Below are positions 1 through 11,865 of a DNA stretch of 64,000 bases, piece by piece. Each line of letters starts with the position of its first letter. The first letter of the stretch is position 1. The notes under the pieces were generated by a model. That model was given only the letters and a program-made list of their open reading frames with translations. It did not search any database and was not told where the DNA came from. Source of the DNA: Peromyscus leucopus (Eukaryota; Chordata; Mammalia; Rodentia; Cricetidae). Location of the stretch: contig NC_051083.1 of the NCBI RefSeq assembly GCF_004664715.2, positions 95,695,920 to 95,759,919 of the forward strand. Reading direction: 5' to 3'. The position numbers were made by a program, and so were the translations under genes.

Positions 1-289
1 AAAGAGCAGAATGAAGAGAAGTTTTCCATCTAAGTACTAAGCAGGCTGGACCTTCCTTGCTTTCTGGGATCAGGCATGTTCAGAGTGATATGGCCATAGA
101 CTAGATGATAAACAGCTAAGCACGTGCTACTACAAGACAACTGTATACTATGACTTTCATTTTAATCTGCCCCAAATTGCTGAGTCTGCCCTGATATGCT
201 TCCTTCCCCTACAGGACTGCAAGCTCCCTGATGCTATCTCCAATCCATAATATTGTAGTAAATTCAAGTTGTTCAAACAAGCCCGTCTT
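1..289. other. unique noncoding DNA
   Basis: No repeat family, exon or tandem structure was recognised here. Confidence 0.5.
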
Positions 290-412
290 GGTTGTTGTTT
301 TTGTTATGTATTTTGGTTATCAGTCTCAAATGTTGAACCAAAAGCTGACCTCAAGTTTGCAGCAATCCTCATGGCCCAGTCTCCGATGTGCTGAAATTAA
401 AGATGTGGGCCA
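290..412 (-). mobile_element. old degenerate B1-like SINE
   Basis: A weak antisense B1 order is visible: GACCTCAAGTTTGCAGCAAT, then GTGCTGAAATTAAAGATGTG. Many substitutions make it an old copy. Confidence 0.5.
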
Positions 413-1233
413 TTACATTCAACTCCCTGTTCTAGTTCATAAGGCATGACTCTGATTGTTTTCCAACTTTAATTTCCTGTTTGGTTCATAACTGTCATCC
501 TCCTCACTCTCTCTGTGCTCCTTGTACCATACACTCGGTGGCCTTTATCTTTCTGGCCTTGAAATCAAAAGACAAAACAGCAAAACCAGTTGATTGCTTT
601 CTACTTCTTATCAAATTTGCAATGAGGCCAGCTACAGAGGGATTCAGTGGAGAACAATACCTCTTAGATGTGGCCTGTCCCTTGTAGTTCCCTGCTGTGC
701 ATTCCTTTGATGGGTGTGATTCCTTGGGCTAGACTACATGTGTTTTCTCTATGCTAGGTAGGGTAGGAATGGAAAACCTACAGCTTCCTACCTCCACCAA
801 GGCTCTGATTTCCCTATCTTTTGAAGATAAGAAACTCAAGAAGCCTTTGCTTCTTCTTTAGCTGACAGTCTCATCATCCCCTCCTTTCTAGAGTTCTCCA
901 TCCCTCCAAGTGGTAAATGGCCACTCTGCAGGACAGAACTAGTGGCTGGGTACATGTCTAATCACTGTAGCACTTAGCCAGGATGGCTGAGTCTATGTCT
1001 AACTACTGTCATGCACCAACATGAAACTTCAGAATACCAGAGAAGCCATTGGAATCATTGCTTCATTAGACAACACAGTAGTCAGAGGACTTAGAAAACA
1101 GAGGTTGTAACATAAGAGGCTGGATTCGAGGATATACACATGAGTGATTACCTCCTAGTTAACAATGATGAAACTGTGTCACAATAGGAAAAGAAATAAC
1201 AGCTCTTCCGCTTGTGCTCATTTAACCAAGAGC
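413..1233. other. unique noncoding DNA
   Basis: Only short ORFs without recognisable domains occur here. No repeat family was recognised. Confidence 0.45.
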
Positions 1234-4231
1234 AAATTCAGATTCAAACTCGATACTTCATATGTCTTCTGTCCTCTGTCCATTCAGATTTGAATTCAGT
1301 ACTTCCTGTGTCTTCTATTATCGGTCAATTTAGATTTATTTCCCACTTGCCTGTGTCTTCTATGGAATGTCCATTCAGATTTATTCCCCACTTTTTGTGT
1401 CTTCTGTCCTCTGTCAATTCAGATTTGAACTCTGTATTTCCTGTATCATCTGTCCTCTGTCTATTCAGATTTGAAGTCAGTACTTCCTGTGTCTTCTATT
1501 ATCTGTCCATTCAGATTTATTCCCCACTTCCTGTATCTTCTGTCCTCTGTCTATTCAAATTAGAACCCTGTACTTCCTGTTCTTCTGTCCTCTCTCCGTT
1601 CAGATATATTCCCCACTTCCTCTGTCTTCTGTCCTCTGTCCATACAGATGTCAATCAGTACTTCCTGTGTCTTCTGTCCTCTGTTCGTTCAGATTTCAAC
1701 ACTGTACTTCCTGTCTCCTCTGTTCTCTGTCCTTTCAGATTTGAACTCCGTACTTCCTGTATTTTGTGTCCACTGTCTATACAGATTTGAACTCTAACTT
1801 CTTATGTCTTCTCTCCTCATTCCAATCAGATTTATTCCCCACTTCCTGTGTCTTCTGTCCTGTTTTAGTTCAGATTTATACCCAACTTCTTGTCTTCGGT
1901 CCTCCTTCCATTCAGATATTAACTCCTTACTTCCTGTGTCTTCTGTCCTCTGTCCATCAGGTTTGAGTTCAATACTTCCTGTGTCTTCTGTCTTCCGTCC
2001 ATTCAGATATATTCCCTACTTCCTGTGTTTTCTGTTTTCTTTTTGTTCAGATTTATACCCGCCTTCCTGTGTCTTCTGTCCTCAGTCCATTCAGATATGA
2101 ACTCTGTAATTCCTGTGTCTTCTGTCCTCTGTCTGTTCAGTTTTGTTCCCCAATTCCTTTGTCTTGTATCCTCTGTTTATTCAGATTTGAATTTAGTACT
2201 TCCTGTGTTTGATGGCCTCTGTCTGTTCAGATTTATTCCCTCTTCCAGTGTCTTCTGTAGTCTGTCCATTCAGATTTGAATTCAATACTTCCTTTGTTTT
2301 CTGTCCTCTGTTCGTTCAGATTTGAACTCCGTACCTCCTGAGTCTTCTGTCCTCTGTCCATTCTGAATTATTCTTCACTTTTTTTGACTTCTGTTCTCTA
2401 TCCATTCAGATTTATTCTCCAATTCCTATATCTTCTGTCCTCTGTCCATTCAAATTAAAACCCTGTACTTCCTGTTCTCCTGTCCTCTCTCCATTCAGGT
2501 TTATTCCCCACTTCCTGTGACTTCTGTCCTATGTCCAATCTAATTTGAAATCCTTATTTCCTTTTTTTAATGTGTTTTTCCAATCATATTTATTCCCCAC
2601 TTCCTGTGTCTTCCTTCCTCTGTACATACAGATTTGAATTCAGTACTTCCCTTGTCTTCTGTCCTCTGTTCGTTCGGATTTGAACTTGTTACTTCCTGTG
2701 TCTTTTGTCCTCTGTCCATTCAGATTTATTTCCTGCTTCCTGTGTCCTCTGTCCTATGTCTGTTCAGATTAATTCCCCACTTCCTGTGTCTTTGTTCCTC
2801 TGTGCATTAAGATTTATCCCCCACTTCCTGTGTCTTCTCTCCTCTGTCCATTCAGATTTATTCTCCACTTCCTGTTTCTTCTGTGCTCTGTCCTTTCAGA
2901 TATGAACTCTGTTCTTCCTGTGTCTTCTGTTCTCTGTCCATTCGCATTTGAATTCAGTACTTCCTGTGTCTTTTGTCCTTGTTTGTTCAGATTTGAAATC
3001 CCTGCTTCCTGTGTCTTTTGTCCATTCAGAATATTTCCCCACTTCCTGTGTCTTCTGTCATCTGTCCATTCAGATTTCAACACCGTACTTCCTGTATCTT
3101 CTGTCCTCTGTCTATACAGATTTGAACTCTGTACTTCTTATGTCTTCTGTCCTATTTCAATCAGGTTTACTCCCACTCCTGTATCTTCTGTCCTCTGTCT
3201 ATACAGATTTGAACTCTGTACTTCTTATGTCTTCTGTCCTATTTCCAATCAGGTTTACTCCCCACTCCTGTATCTTCTGTCCTCTGTCTATACAGATTTG
3301 AACTCTGTACTTCTTATGTCTTCTGTCCTATTTCCAATCAGGTTTACTCCCACTCTGTATCTTCTGTCCTCTGTCTATACAGATTTGAACTCTATACTTC
3401 TTATGTCTTCTGTCCTATTTCCAATCAGGTTTATTCCCCACTCCTGTGTCTTCTGTCCTCTGTCCATTTGTATTTATTCCCCACTTCCTGTGTCTTCTCT
3501 CTGTTCATTCAGATTTATTCCAGACTTCCTTTTGGTTCTGTCCTCTCTCTATTCAGATTTATTTTCCTCTTTCTTTGTCTTCTTTCCTCTGTTCATTCAT
3601 ATTTGAACTCCTTACTTCCTGTGTCTTGTGTACTCTGTACATTCAGATTTGAAATCCATACTTTCTGTTTCCTCTGTCTTCTGTCCATTTTGATTTGAAT
3701 TCAGTACTTCCTGTGTCTTTGGTCCTCTGTCCTTCCAGATTTATTCCCCACTTCCTGGGTCTTCTTCCCTTGTACATTCAGAATTGAATTCAGTACTTCA
3801 TGTGTCTTTTGTCCTCTGTCCAACCAGATTTAAATTCAGTACTTCCTGGGTCTTCTGTCCTCTGTCCATTCAGATTTATTCCCCACTTCCTGTGTCTTCT
3901 GTTCTCTACCCATTCAGATACAGTCTCCAATTCCTGTGTCTTCTGTCTTCTGTCCAATCTGATTTGTACTCTGTATTTCCTGTGTTTTCTGTCTTCTTTC
4001 TTATCAGGTTTATTCCCCACTTCCTGTGTCTTCTGTCCTCTGTCCATTCAGATTTATTCCCTAGTTTCTGTGTCTTCTGTCCTCCTTCCATTCAGATTTG
4101 AATTCTCTACTTCCTCTTTCTCCTGTCCTCTATTCTCTCAGATTTGAACTCTGTACTTCCTGTGTCTTCTTTCCTCTGTTCTTTCAGATTTATTCCTCAT
4201 TGCCTGTGTCTTCTGTCTTCTGTCTATCTGT
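1234..4231 (+). repeat. 3-kb minisatellite, 44/46-bp monomers (about 65 copies)
   Basis: A pyrimidine-rich unit containing CTTCTGTCCTCTGTCCATTC recurs without interruption. One monomer form ends AGATTTATTCCCCA (about 44 bp). The other ends AGATTTGAACTCTGTA (about 46 bp). They are interspersed and often adjacent, so a mixed pair is about 90 bp. Substitutions and small indels vary between copies. The array edges fade into non-repeated DNA at about 1234 and 4231. I do not recognise the family. The open frames seen on both strands follow from a repeat unit lacking stop codons and show no start context, domains or exon structure. Confidence 0.9.
3094..3442 (+). repeat. higher-order block in the minisatellite (4 dimers of 87-89 bp)
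   Basis: GTATCTTCTGTCCTCTGTCT begins at 3094, 3181, 3270 and 3357. Each time it is followed by a TATACAG-type monomer and then a TTATGTCTTCTGTCCTATTT monomer. The four dimers resemble each other more than the rest of the array, which indicates recent local amplification of a two-monomer unit. Confidence 0.85.
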
Positions 4232-5080
4232 TCCATGAGTATGAATCTGTACTTGCCTTATGAAGGCTGACTTGTCAATCCATTTGTCCTTGTGTTTGTG
4301 TATGACTGTATCTTCTGTACCTCACAGAGGGCTGTCCTCTCTATTTACTGAACAGCACAAAGAATATCACATAGGGAAAGAATGGGACACTTCACAGAAA
4401 TCTTTAACAGAGTTTTTGTTTATGTTGTTTTGATTTTTAACAATGGATTAAACACTGGCTCCAACTGATTCCAACTGATGCACTCAACAAACAGTACTAC
4501 AAAACATCGATGTTTATCAGCCAATATCCTGAAATGGATGCTTCTAATTTTTATGATAGATTTTTTAGGAGGTTGTTGTCAACCTCTGTATTTGCTGCTT
4601 TCAGTAAATTCTTTACACATGCATTGTTTTGGGTCAGGGGCATGGAAAAGTACATAGTTTAAGACTACAACTATGCATTTGCTCTGGTTGTAAAAGCTGA
4701 TTACACAGGAAATCCAAGGCAAGTAGGGTTGGTTGCAACATCGTTCTCTTAAAGGCAGGTTAAGCAAACAGTCTGAGTACACAGTAGGCTAGCAGTCTTA
4801 TGTCTTCAGTGACCTCAAGGTGTATTATTAACTCTGTCTATGGGGTCCAGCAAATGTTCCACTCTCTTAGAATGTAAGAGGTGTTTTCAGAGTACTGCAT
4901 CGCCACAGCTGGACAGAAGAAAACTCCCAGGATTTAGATGAAAGGAAAGGCCAGGAAAACAACTGTGTCATGGGTTAGAGACACGTGACTATAGGGTTCT
5001 GGGAAGATGAGTCCCGGAAAAAGGTGGAACCCTCAAATTACTTGGGATGTGGTCCACACTGGGAAGAGCTTTAGGGCCTG
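4232..5080. other. unique noncoding DNA
   Basis: No repeat family or exon signal was recognised. Confidence 0.4.
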
Positions 5081-5484
5081 TTTTTGTTAGGGTTACTATT
5101 GCTTTGATGAAACACCATGACAAAAAGCAATTTGAGGAAGAAAGGGTTTATTTCACTTACATTTCCATTTCATGGTTCAACATCAAGAGCAGTAAGACAA
5201 GAACTCAAGCAGGTCAGGAACTGAAGCAGAAGCCGTAGAGGAGTGCTACTTACTGGCTTGCTCCTCATGGCTTGCTCAGCCTGTTTTCTTACAGAACCCA
5301 GGACCACTTGCCCAGGGGTGGTACCATCCACAATGGGCTGGGCCCTCTCCCATCATTCACTAACTAAGAAAATGCCCTGCAGGCTTGCTTCCAGCCTGAT
5401 CTTATGGAGGAATTTTTTTCAATTGAGGGTCCCTCCTCTCAGATGACTCTAGCTTGTATCAAGTTGCCATAAAACTAGCCAGCA
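5081..5484 (-). mobile_element. rodent LTR-like repeat, copy 1
   Basis: Starts at GTTAGGGTTACTATTGC and runs to AAAACTAGCCAGCA. In reverse complement it opens TG..CTGGCTAGTTTTATG and carries a polyadenylation-type end, the layout of a solo LTR. A related copy lies at 18011-18379. The exact family name is uncertain; an ERVL/MaLR-class rodent LTR is most likely. Confidence 0.65.
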
Positions 5485-5517
5485 GAGGGTCATTCAGGTC
5501 AGAATACTAATGATAGG

Positions 5518-5520
<3 letters not shown>

Positions 5521-5564
<44 letters not shown>
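5521..5564 (+). repeat. (AC)22 microsatellite
   Basis: Uninterrupted AC dinucleotide run. Confidence 0.98.
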
Positions 5565-5566
<2 letters not shown>

Positions 5567-5702
5567 AGCACTAAACTAGTGAAAAAGGAAGTATTCATTA
5601 ATTCTATGAAAAAGATATATACAATATGGGAAAGGGAAAGAATCATCAGGTTTCCTACAATAAACAAATAGGAAATACTTCAAATTAAAATATCAATAAA
5701 TA

Positions 5703-5887
5703 GGGGCTAGAGAGATTGCTTAGTCATTAAGAGCACATGCCTCTAGCTTTGGGCCAGAGTTTGATTCTGAGCACTCATGTTAGGTGGCTCAAAACTGTCT
5801 GTAAATCCAACTCCAGGGAATATGGCACCCTCTTCTGGCCCCCATGGGCATCTGCAATCACGTACATATATCCACTCCCCCAACAGA
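5703..5887 (+). mobile_element. B2-type SINE
   Basis: Begins GGGGCTAGAGAGATTGCTTA, continues with a tRNA-derived A/B-box-like head and then the CCCTCTTCTGGCCCCCATG segment. The tail is degraded. Confidence 0.8.
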
Positions 5888-5893
5888 CTCACA

Positions 5894-6254
5894 TGTAGCT
5901 GGAAGTTTTTGTGTTCTACTATCATTCAGTCCCAAGTAAACATACAGAAACTTATATTAATTACGCACTGTTTGGTCTATGGCTCATGCTTCTTGCTTGC
6001 TAGCTCTTTCATCATAAATTAACCCATTTCTATTAATCTATAAGTTACCACATGGCCATGATGTCACTGGTCTGCTAGTATGTTGCTCCTTGAGCAGCTG
6101 GATAGCATCTGCCCTGACTCTACCCTTCTTCATCTCCGTCTTCAGTTTGAATGTACTGCCAAACCTTTTGCCTTGACATTAGCTAAATAGCTTTATTTAT
6201 CAACCAATGAGAGCAACACATATTCGTAGAATAAAGAAAGACCATCCCACAGCA
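5894..6254 (-). mobile_element. 3' LTR of the mys-like element
   Basis: On the minus strand it starts TGCTGTGGGATGGTC and ends CCAGCTACA, so it has TG...CA ends. Its R-U5-like part (GGGTTAATTTA, then GTTTACTTGGGA) also occurs in the LTRs at 47438 and 61691. Confidence 0.75.
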
Positions 6255-6267
6255 CTTCCTCCTTTCT
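6255..6267 (-). promoter_or_regulatory. polypurine tract (plus-strand primer)
   Basis: The minus strand reads AGAAAGGAGGAAG directly before the TG of the 3' LTR, the exact place and composition of a retroviral polypurine tract. Confidence 0.75.
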
Positions 6268-7042
6268 GTCTAATCAAAAAGGAAGGTTTTCATTTTAACA
6301 TAGTAAAATTACATATAATAAAACAGTTATCAAGAAAGAAATAGTTATAATATCTAGCCTATTTGTATTTGACAAAATTAAAGAAAATACACTATCATCG
6401 ATTTTATTTTTGTGAGCCTAAAGTTTTACACCTAATTTATCTTTTATCATGACTAAGGAAAACTATAATTATAACTATCTAGTCTTCAACTCCATAAAAG
6501 CCCCAGAAGGATATATTACCTTAGTAAACAGGAAGTGCATTGCAAGCAACTTCCATAATTCTAGAAATGACAGAGACAGCTGGCAGCCTGGACAGTCACC
6601 CAAAGTTTTTTTGTAAAGTTGGGGCATCCATCTTCAGCCTACAGGTCTAGAAAAATCTGAAAAATCTAAAAAATCTGACAGACTTTTTTTTCAGTGAAGC
6701 AGGAAATTTAAAGAACTGTTCACCTATTTTGGCAAAGTTCATCATCAGTCACTTTTCTCTGGGTCCTAAAGAATGTCTGGCAGTTTCTTCTGTGAAGCAG
6801 GAACCTGAAGGACCATCTCACCTTGTTTTGGCAAAGTTCAGTAGTCACCTTTTTATGAGTTCTGCATGTCCAGTTTATCAAGCAGTCCAGGCAAGAGCAG
6901 TTTAATGGCTAGCCTTTTCCACATTGTAAGCAAACTCCACACCAAGTTTCTTCAATGCCCATCATTCTCTTTGAAGTGATTGGTGCTTCCAGAAGCAGAC
7001 ATGTCTCACTGTCCAGAAAAGTCTAAGTTCTTAAAACATTTT

Positions 7043-7187
7043 TTTTTGAGACAGGGTTTCTCTGTGTAGTTTTGGTGCCTGTCCTGGATCTCACTCTATA
7101 GACCAGGCTGACCTTGAACTCATAGAGAGCCACCTGGCTCTGCCTCCTGAGTGCTGGGATTAAAGGTGTGCACCACTACCACTGTCC
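7043..7187 (-). mobile_element. B1 SINE with target-site duplication
   Basis: Antisense B1 with a T-run head and cricetid-type GTTTTGGTGCCTGTCCTGGA. It is flanked by AGTTCTTAAAACATTTT (7026-7042) and the near-identical 7188-7205, so it inserted after the ERV. Confidence 0.95.
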
Positions 7188-8684
7188 AGTTCTTAAAAAC
7201 ATTTTAAATGCCATATTCTGTAGGTCTTTGAAGTGTTTGAAGATAATCTATATATCTGAAATATATTTCTGCACATCTAGAAAACCTGACTAACATGACT
7301 ATAAGTTTGACTATTACAAGTGACTATTAATTTGTATTTTTAACTATGTATTACATTTTAAAATGAGCTGCATAAATATCATACCTTAAACAAGAGTAGA
7401 AATATACATATACTATAAAAAATTGATCTTAAATTTGCATTAATAAACCAAAAGCTATATCAAATATAACATATTTTGAGATTAACAGTTGTTTTTTGAT
7501 CAAAGTAGATTCAATAGTCTATATTTTTATCATTTCTATATCATATCCCCCTTTTGTCTTTAGAAAGAGATTGCATTTATAATCAACCCCCTTTAAATTA
7601 AAACAAACATTTATAAACAATACTTTGGGAATTTGAGTGCTTTTCATACTACTTTCTGCTAATTGGGATACTGGCAATCTTATGGGGATCCTGAGAAAAT
7701 GTAGAATTATGGTTAAGTCTTGACTGAAGTAGTCTGTGAGGCTGCATCATCTCAGCCAGTTGCCTTGAAGCTGTTCTAGATGTTGGATCATATGGACCAT
7801 AGAACCCATTGGAGACCTCTCAGGGTGTCTTCCATGATGGAACCATATTAACCTGGAAGGAATCCACAGCTTTTCATCTTCTGTGGAAACAAAAGCAAAC
7901 CTCTTTTCCAAAGCAACATATCCTTAGACCCAAAATTTGAAGTCAAGATACCTTTAAAATATATAGGTTGGTTTATCTTAGTGGCTTTTACAATCAAACA
8001 TTTTTCTGCAGTTAGCTCATTAACAATGAAAAATTCAAAGAAAACATAATAATATACATAATCCAGACCCTTGTATTTTTCATCTTTACATGGCTTATTT
8101 ATTTTATATTACTTTTACTGTCTCTTTAAAGACTTCTTTTTTTTTATACCTGCCTATACTCCTTTTCCTCTCTCTTCCAAGCCTACGTACATTTTTACAC
8201 ACACTGTAAACATTTTAGAGGTTTTTTTTTTTTTTCCATCAGATTCTGTTCTACTGTGTATCTGTAATCCTTTTCCGACCAGGAGAGTTTTTACATTATT
8301 AAGCTGCACAGCTTTTCCTGCTTGCTCTTCCCTGTTTGGCTTTTCAACAGGGTAGATATACATTCACTGCCAGCTGTGGGAGCTCTGTTCACTGCCCCAA
8401 CTCTGGGAAGCAGTGAATTCATGCCACCATCAAGCAGCATGCAGCACATTGCCCTCTAACCCCATTTAAGTGCTCAGTAGCAGAACCTCTTAAGAGAGCC
8501 CTCTATGCAGCCAGCACAAACCAGGAAGGCATCTCTTGAAGGAGCCATGCATTTTTTCACTACCAGCAAACAGAGACTATCTGAAAAATTGCACTTACCA
8601 AGAAGCTGTGCTTGACTCCCATTTTTGTTAAGTCTAGAAGTCCTCTTTTTTTAAAGCTTTTTAAGGCTTTATATGGGTGTATGT

Positions 8685-8702
8685 GCCCCACATTGGGCAC
8701 CA
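8685..8702 (-). promoter_or_regulatory. retroviral primer-binding site, tRNA-Lys-like
   Basis: The minus strand reads TGGTGCCCAATGTGGGGC, which differs at two positions from the classical tRNA-Lys(1,2) primer-binding site. It lies beside the 5' LTR remnant. Confidence 0.75.
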
Positions 8703-8782
8703 AAGTTTTCCTGTGTCCTGCAGCACCTCAATCCCAAGTAAACACACAGAGGCTTATATTAATTACAAACTGCTTGGTCTAT
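8703..8782 (-). mobile_element. partial 5' LTR of the mys-like element
   Basis: It aligns with the inner edge of the 3' LTR (AATCCCAAGTAAACA, CTTATATTAATTAC, TTGGTCTAT), then stops where a second LTR starts at 8783. Confidence 0.65.
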
Positions 8783-9164
8783 TGTAGCTGGAAGTTTTTC
8801 TGGTCCCACTCAGCCCACAGTTCCACAGCCACTTATAAAATAATCACTCAGTGGCTTATATTAATTATAAACTGTATGGCCTATGGCTCAAGCTTCTTGC
8901 CAGCTAGCTCTTTCATCTTAAATTAACCCATTTCTATTCATCTATATGTTGCCACATTGCTGTGGCATTACCAGTCTGCTGGCATCTTGTTGCTCCTTGG
9001 GCGGCAGCAGGCATCTCTCTTGACTCTGTCATTCTTCTCTCTGTTATCTCTGCTTGGATTTCCTGCCTAGCTATAAGCTTTCTGCCATAGGCCAAAACAG
9101 TTTTATTTATTATCCAATGGGAGCCACACATATTCACAGCATACAGAAAGACCATCCCATAGTA
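8783..9164 (-). mobile_element. LTR of a related subfamily, abutting the ERV
   Basis: Starts TGTAGCTGGAAGTTTTTCTG on the plus strand and ends ACCATCCCATAGTA, matching the LTR ends at 5894-6254. The middle differs by an extra CCACAGCCACTTATAAAATA segment. No target-site duplication is visible, so recombination or deletion is as likely as a separate insertion. Confidence 0.7.
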
Positions 9165-9247
9165 TACACATGTATACATATAATTAAAAATAATAAAAAT
9201 TTAAAAAATTAATAAGCATTAAAAAATAAATATTAAAAAATAAAATA

Positions 9248-9376
9248 GCCAGGCGGAGGCAGGGGAATCGATGTGAGTTTGAGGCCATCCTATCTACAGA
9301 GTTAGTTCCAGGAAGTCCAGAGCTACACAAAGAAACCCTGTCTTGAAAAAACAAAAATAAATAAATAAATAAATTA
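9248..9376 (+). mobile_element. B1 SINE, internally deleted
   Basis: B1 starts GCCAGGCGGAGGCAGG, so the CCTTTAATCCCAGCAC block is missing. It continues GAGTTTGAGGCCATCC and ACAAAGAAACCCTGTCTTG, then a (AAAT)n tail. Confidence 0.85.
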
Positions 9377-9754
9377 CCAACAAATAGCAAGATAAGCTCT
9401 ACTTTGAGAGTTTAGAGTTAAATGCAAAAGCAAATCAAAACCAATCAAAAATATGTATGATTGTTTGTATGATTGTTTGTGTCTTAGATGACACAGAAAT
9501 TGATGGAAGGGGGTCAATGATAACTGCTTTTTTTCAGTATAGAACTCCTGGGTACTATGTGTTCAATCATATGCATTTATTATTTTGATAATATCAGTAA
9601 CTACTGATAAGAGTTTGAGTGGATATTAAATAATATAACATGGATCAAACTTGATATTTGGAATATTGTGAACTGCAGTTCTCTGAAGAAACTGGTATCT
9701 GTGTTGGCGATCCTGCGAGCTGTTTAACTTTGGCTGATTAAAGCACTGTGGTTG
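9377..9754. other. unique noncoding DNA
   Basis: AT-rich DNA with no recognised family. Confidence 0.4.
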
Positions 9755-9944
9755 GGGGCTGGAGAGATAGATAGCTCAGTGGTTAAGAGCATGCGCTGTT
9801 CTTATGGAGGCCCCAAGTTTGGTTTCCATGTCAGGTGACTCGCAGCTGCCTCTAACTCCAGCTCAGGAGGATCTAATGCCTGTTCTCAAATACACACAGA
9901 GAGACACATACAAATAACTAAATATAATATAATAAACCTAAAAA
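9755..9944 (+). mobile_element. B2-type SINE
   Basis: GGGGCTGGAGAGATAG head, CTCAGTGGTTAAGAGCAT, then a CTCTAACTCCAG body and an A-rich tail. Confidence 0.85.
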
Positions 9945-10840
9945 ACAACATCATGATTATGAGACGGGATATTGTAGGTCAAGAGCCATCATCATTTGGG
10001 GCTATCTTTAGTCTTCTGATAACCATTTGCTATTATCCTTCATATCTGACATAACAACATGCATCTCCTAGCTTAAGATACTTCCATCAACCCTAAAGCT
10101 AATTATGTGATAAAAGCAACTTCTGGATCCTTTCTTTTTCCATAGCCTACCTATCTGGTGGTCCTACTTATGTAGTCTATAAATACATTGATTCATAACT
10201 TTATTTTCTATGACTGTAAGAGTTTGTGTAACTTTTTCCATGGTGGGGTTGTCTTTCAGGCTAAATTGAATTTAAATTCCTAGGCCATGTTCTTATGCAT
10301 TTGACTTAGAATAAACTTTTTTTTATTATTTCCTTAAAACAGAGTTGATGTTTTTATATATTGACAATAAACATGTCACTAAAGTTCCTATAATGTAGTA
10401 ATATTTTTAAAAAGTTAGGTACCAAGTGTTAGAGTATTAGCTATAGAAGGCTATAAATGGGAAGCTTAAATGGCTATATATTGCATTCACAATCACATAT
10501 GCCTTAGATTTGGGGCTATTTTGGGTTACTAATGTCACTTTCAACCTTCTAGTCAGAAACACAATTGAGAATTTTATTATCACTTTCATTATTCTTGTAA
10601 GCCAATTTCCTTTGTCATTAGTAGTCAAGAAAGACATCTGTCTGTGCCTTTGTCCCTCTGACATTTAATTCCAGTAGAAAAATAGGTTTGATTTACTGTA
10701 CATAATCTCTTGGTGTCTCATACTGGATGGAATCTTCTCCCACTTTGCTGAGTTGTCAATACTTTTGTCTCTAGGAGTAAAAACTGGATCTCCCTGACAA
10801 CTGAACTACTGTAGACTCTTGATCAGAATCTAAGTGACAG
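9945..10840. other. unique noncoding DNA
   Basis: AT-rich DNA with no recognised family or exon. Confidence 0.4.
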
Positions 10841-11379
<539 letters not shown>

Positions 11380-11712
11380 GTCTCCCCATATTCTTTTATA
11401 CATCTAGAAAGAGACACACTATCACCAAACACCCAGAGTTTTAAGCCCTGTTTTATTTTATTTCTTTGGAAATTTTCTTTGTCCCATTTAATTGCAAACT
11501 GTAATTACAAACAAGAATCATGCACAGGAACAGTCTGATTTTAATCAAAAGCCTAGTGACACACAGTCCAGACCATTTTGCTGATTCCTGGGCCTAGTAG
11601 AAAGTTTGTAGAATGAGGAAAATGTGTAGTGTGATGTGGTATCCCATTAAAGGTCAGACTCTGTTCAAATAATGCTCATTTGGGGTCTCTCTTCTCTCAT
11701 TTACAATCTCTT
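11380..11712. other. unique noncoding DNA
   Basis: No recognised family. Confidence 0.4.
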
Positions 11713-11865
11713 TGGCACATTACTTAACCTTTGTTACAGTATTTTTATTTGTTAAATGGTAATAAAAATAGTGGGTATCTTCTAAAAATCTTGTCCAAGG
11801 GCTAAATGAGACGTGAAATTTCAGTCACATAGCACAGTGTCTGGTGCACAGCAAATGTAGGAAAT
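11713..11865 (+). mobile_element. MIR SINE fragment
   Basis: Order matches MIR: ACTTAACCTTTGTTACAGT, TTAAATGGTAATAAAAATAG, GGGCTAAATGAGA, then AGCACAGTGTCTGGTGCACA. It is mammal-wide and old. Confidence 0.75.

Larger units (their letters stand above)
5894..9164 (-). mobile_element. mys-like non-autonomous endogenous retrovirus
   Basis: Read on the minus strand this has retroviral order: a 5' LTR region on the right, a tRNA-Lys-like primer-binding site at 8685-8702, about 2.4 kb of internal sequence, a polypurine tract at 6255-6267 and a 3' LTR at 5894-6254. The internal part holds no long ORF on either strand, so it encodes no gag or pol product and would depend on helper proteins. A B1 at 7043-7187 is a later insertion. 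Overall length (about 3.3 kb including the B1 and a second LTR) and LTR length (361 bp) are near what I recall for the Peromyscus mys element (about 2.8 kb, LTR about 340 bp). That family assignment is inference. The right end is irregular, with a partial LTR abutting a second LTR variant. Confidence 0.7.

Noticed and set aside
1212..4147. Many ORFs of 60-258 codons on both strands
   Set aside because: All fall inside the tandem array and translate into the repeat unit in shifting frames. They have no domain, no splice signals and no start preference.
5894..9164. Possible coding retrovirus
   Set aside because: Neither strand has a reading frame long enough for gag, pol or env. Only the non-coding signals remain.
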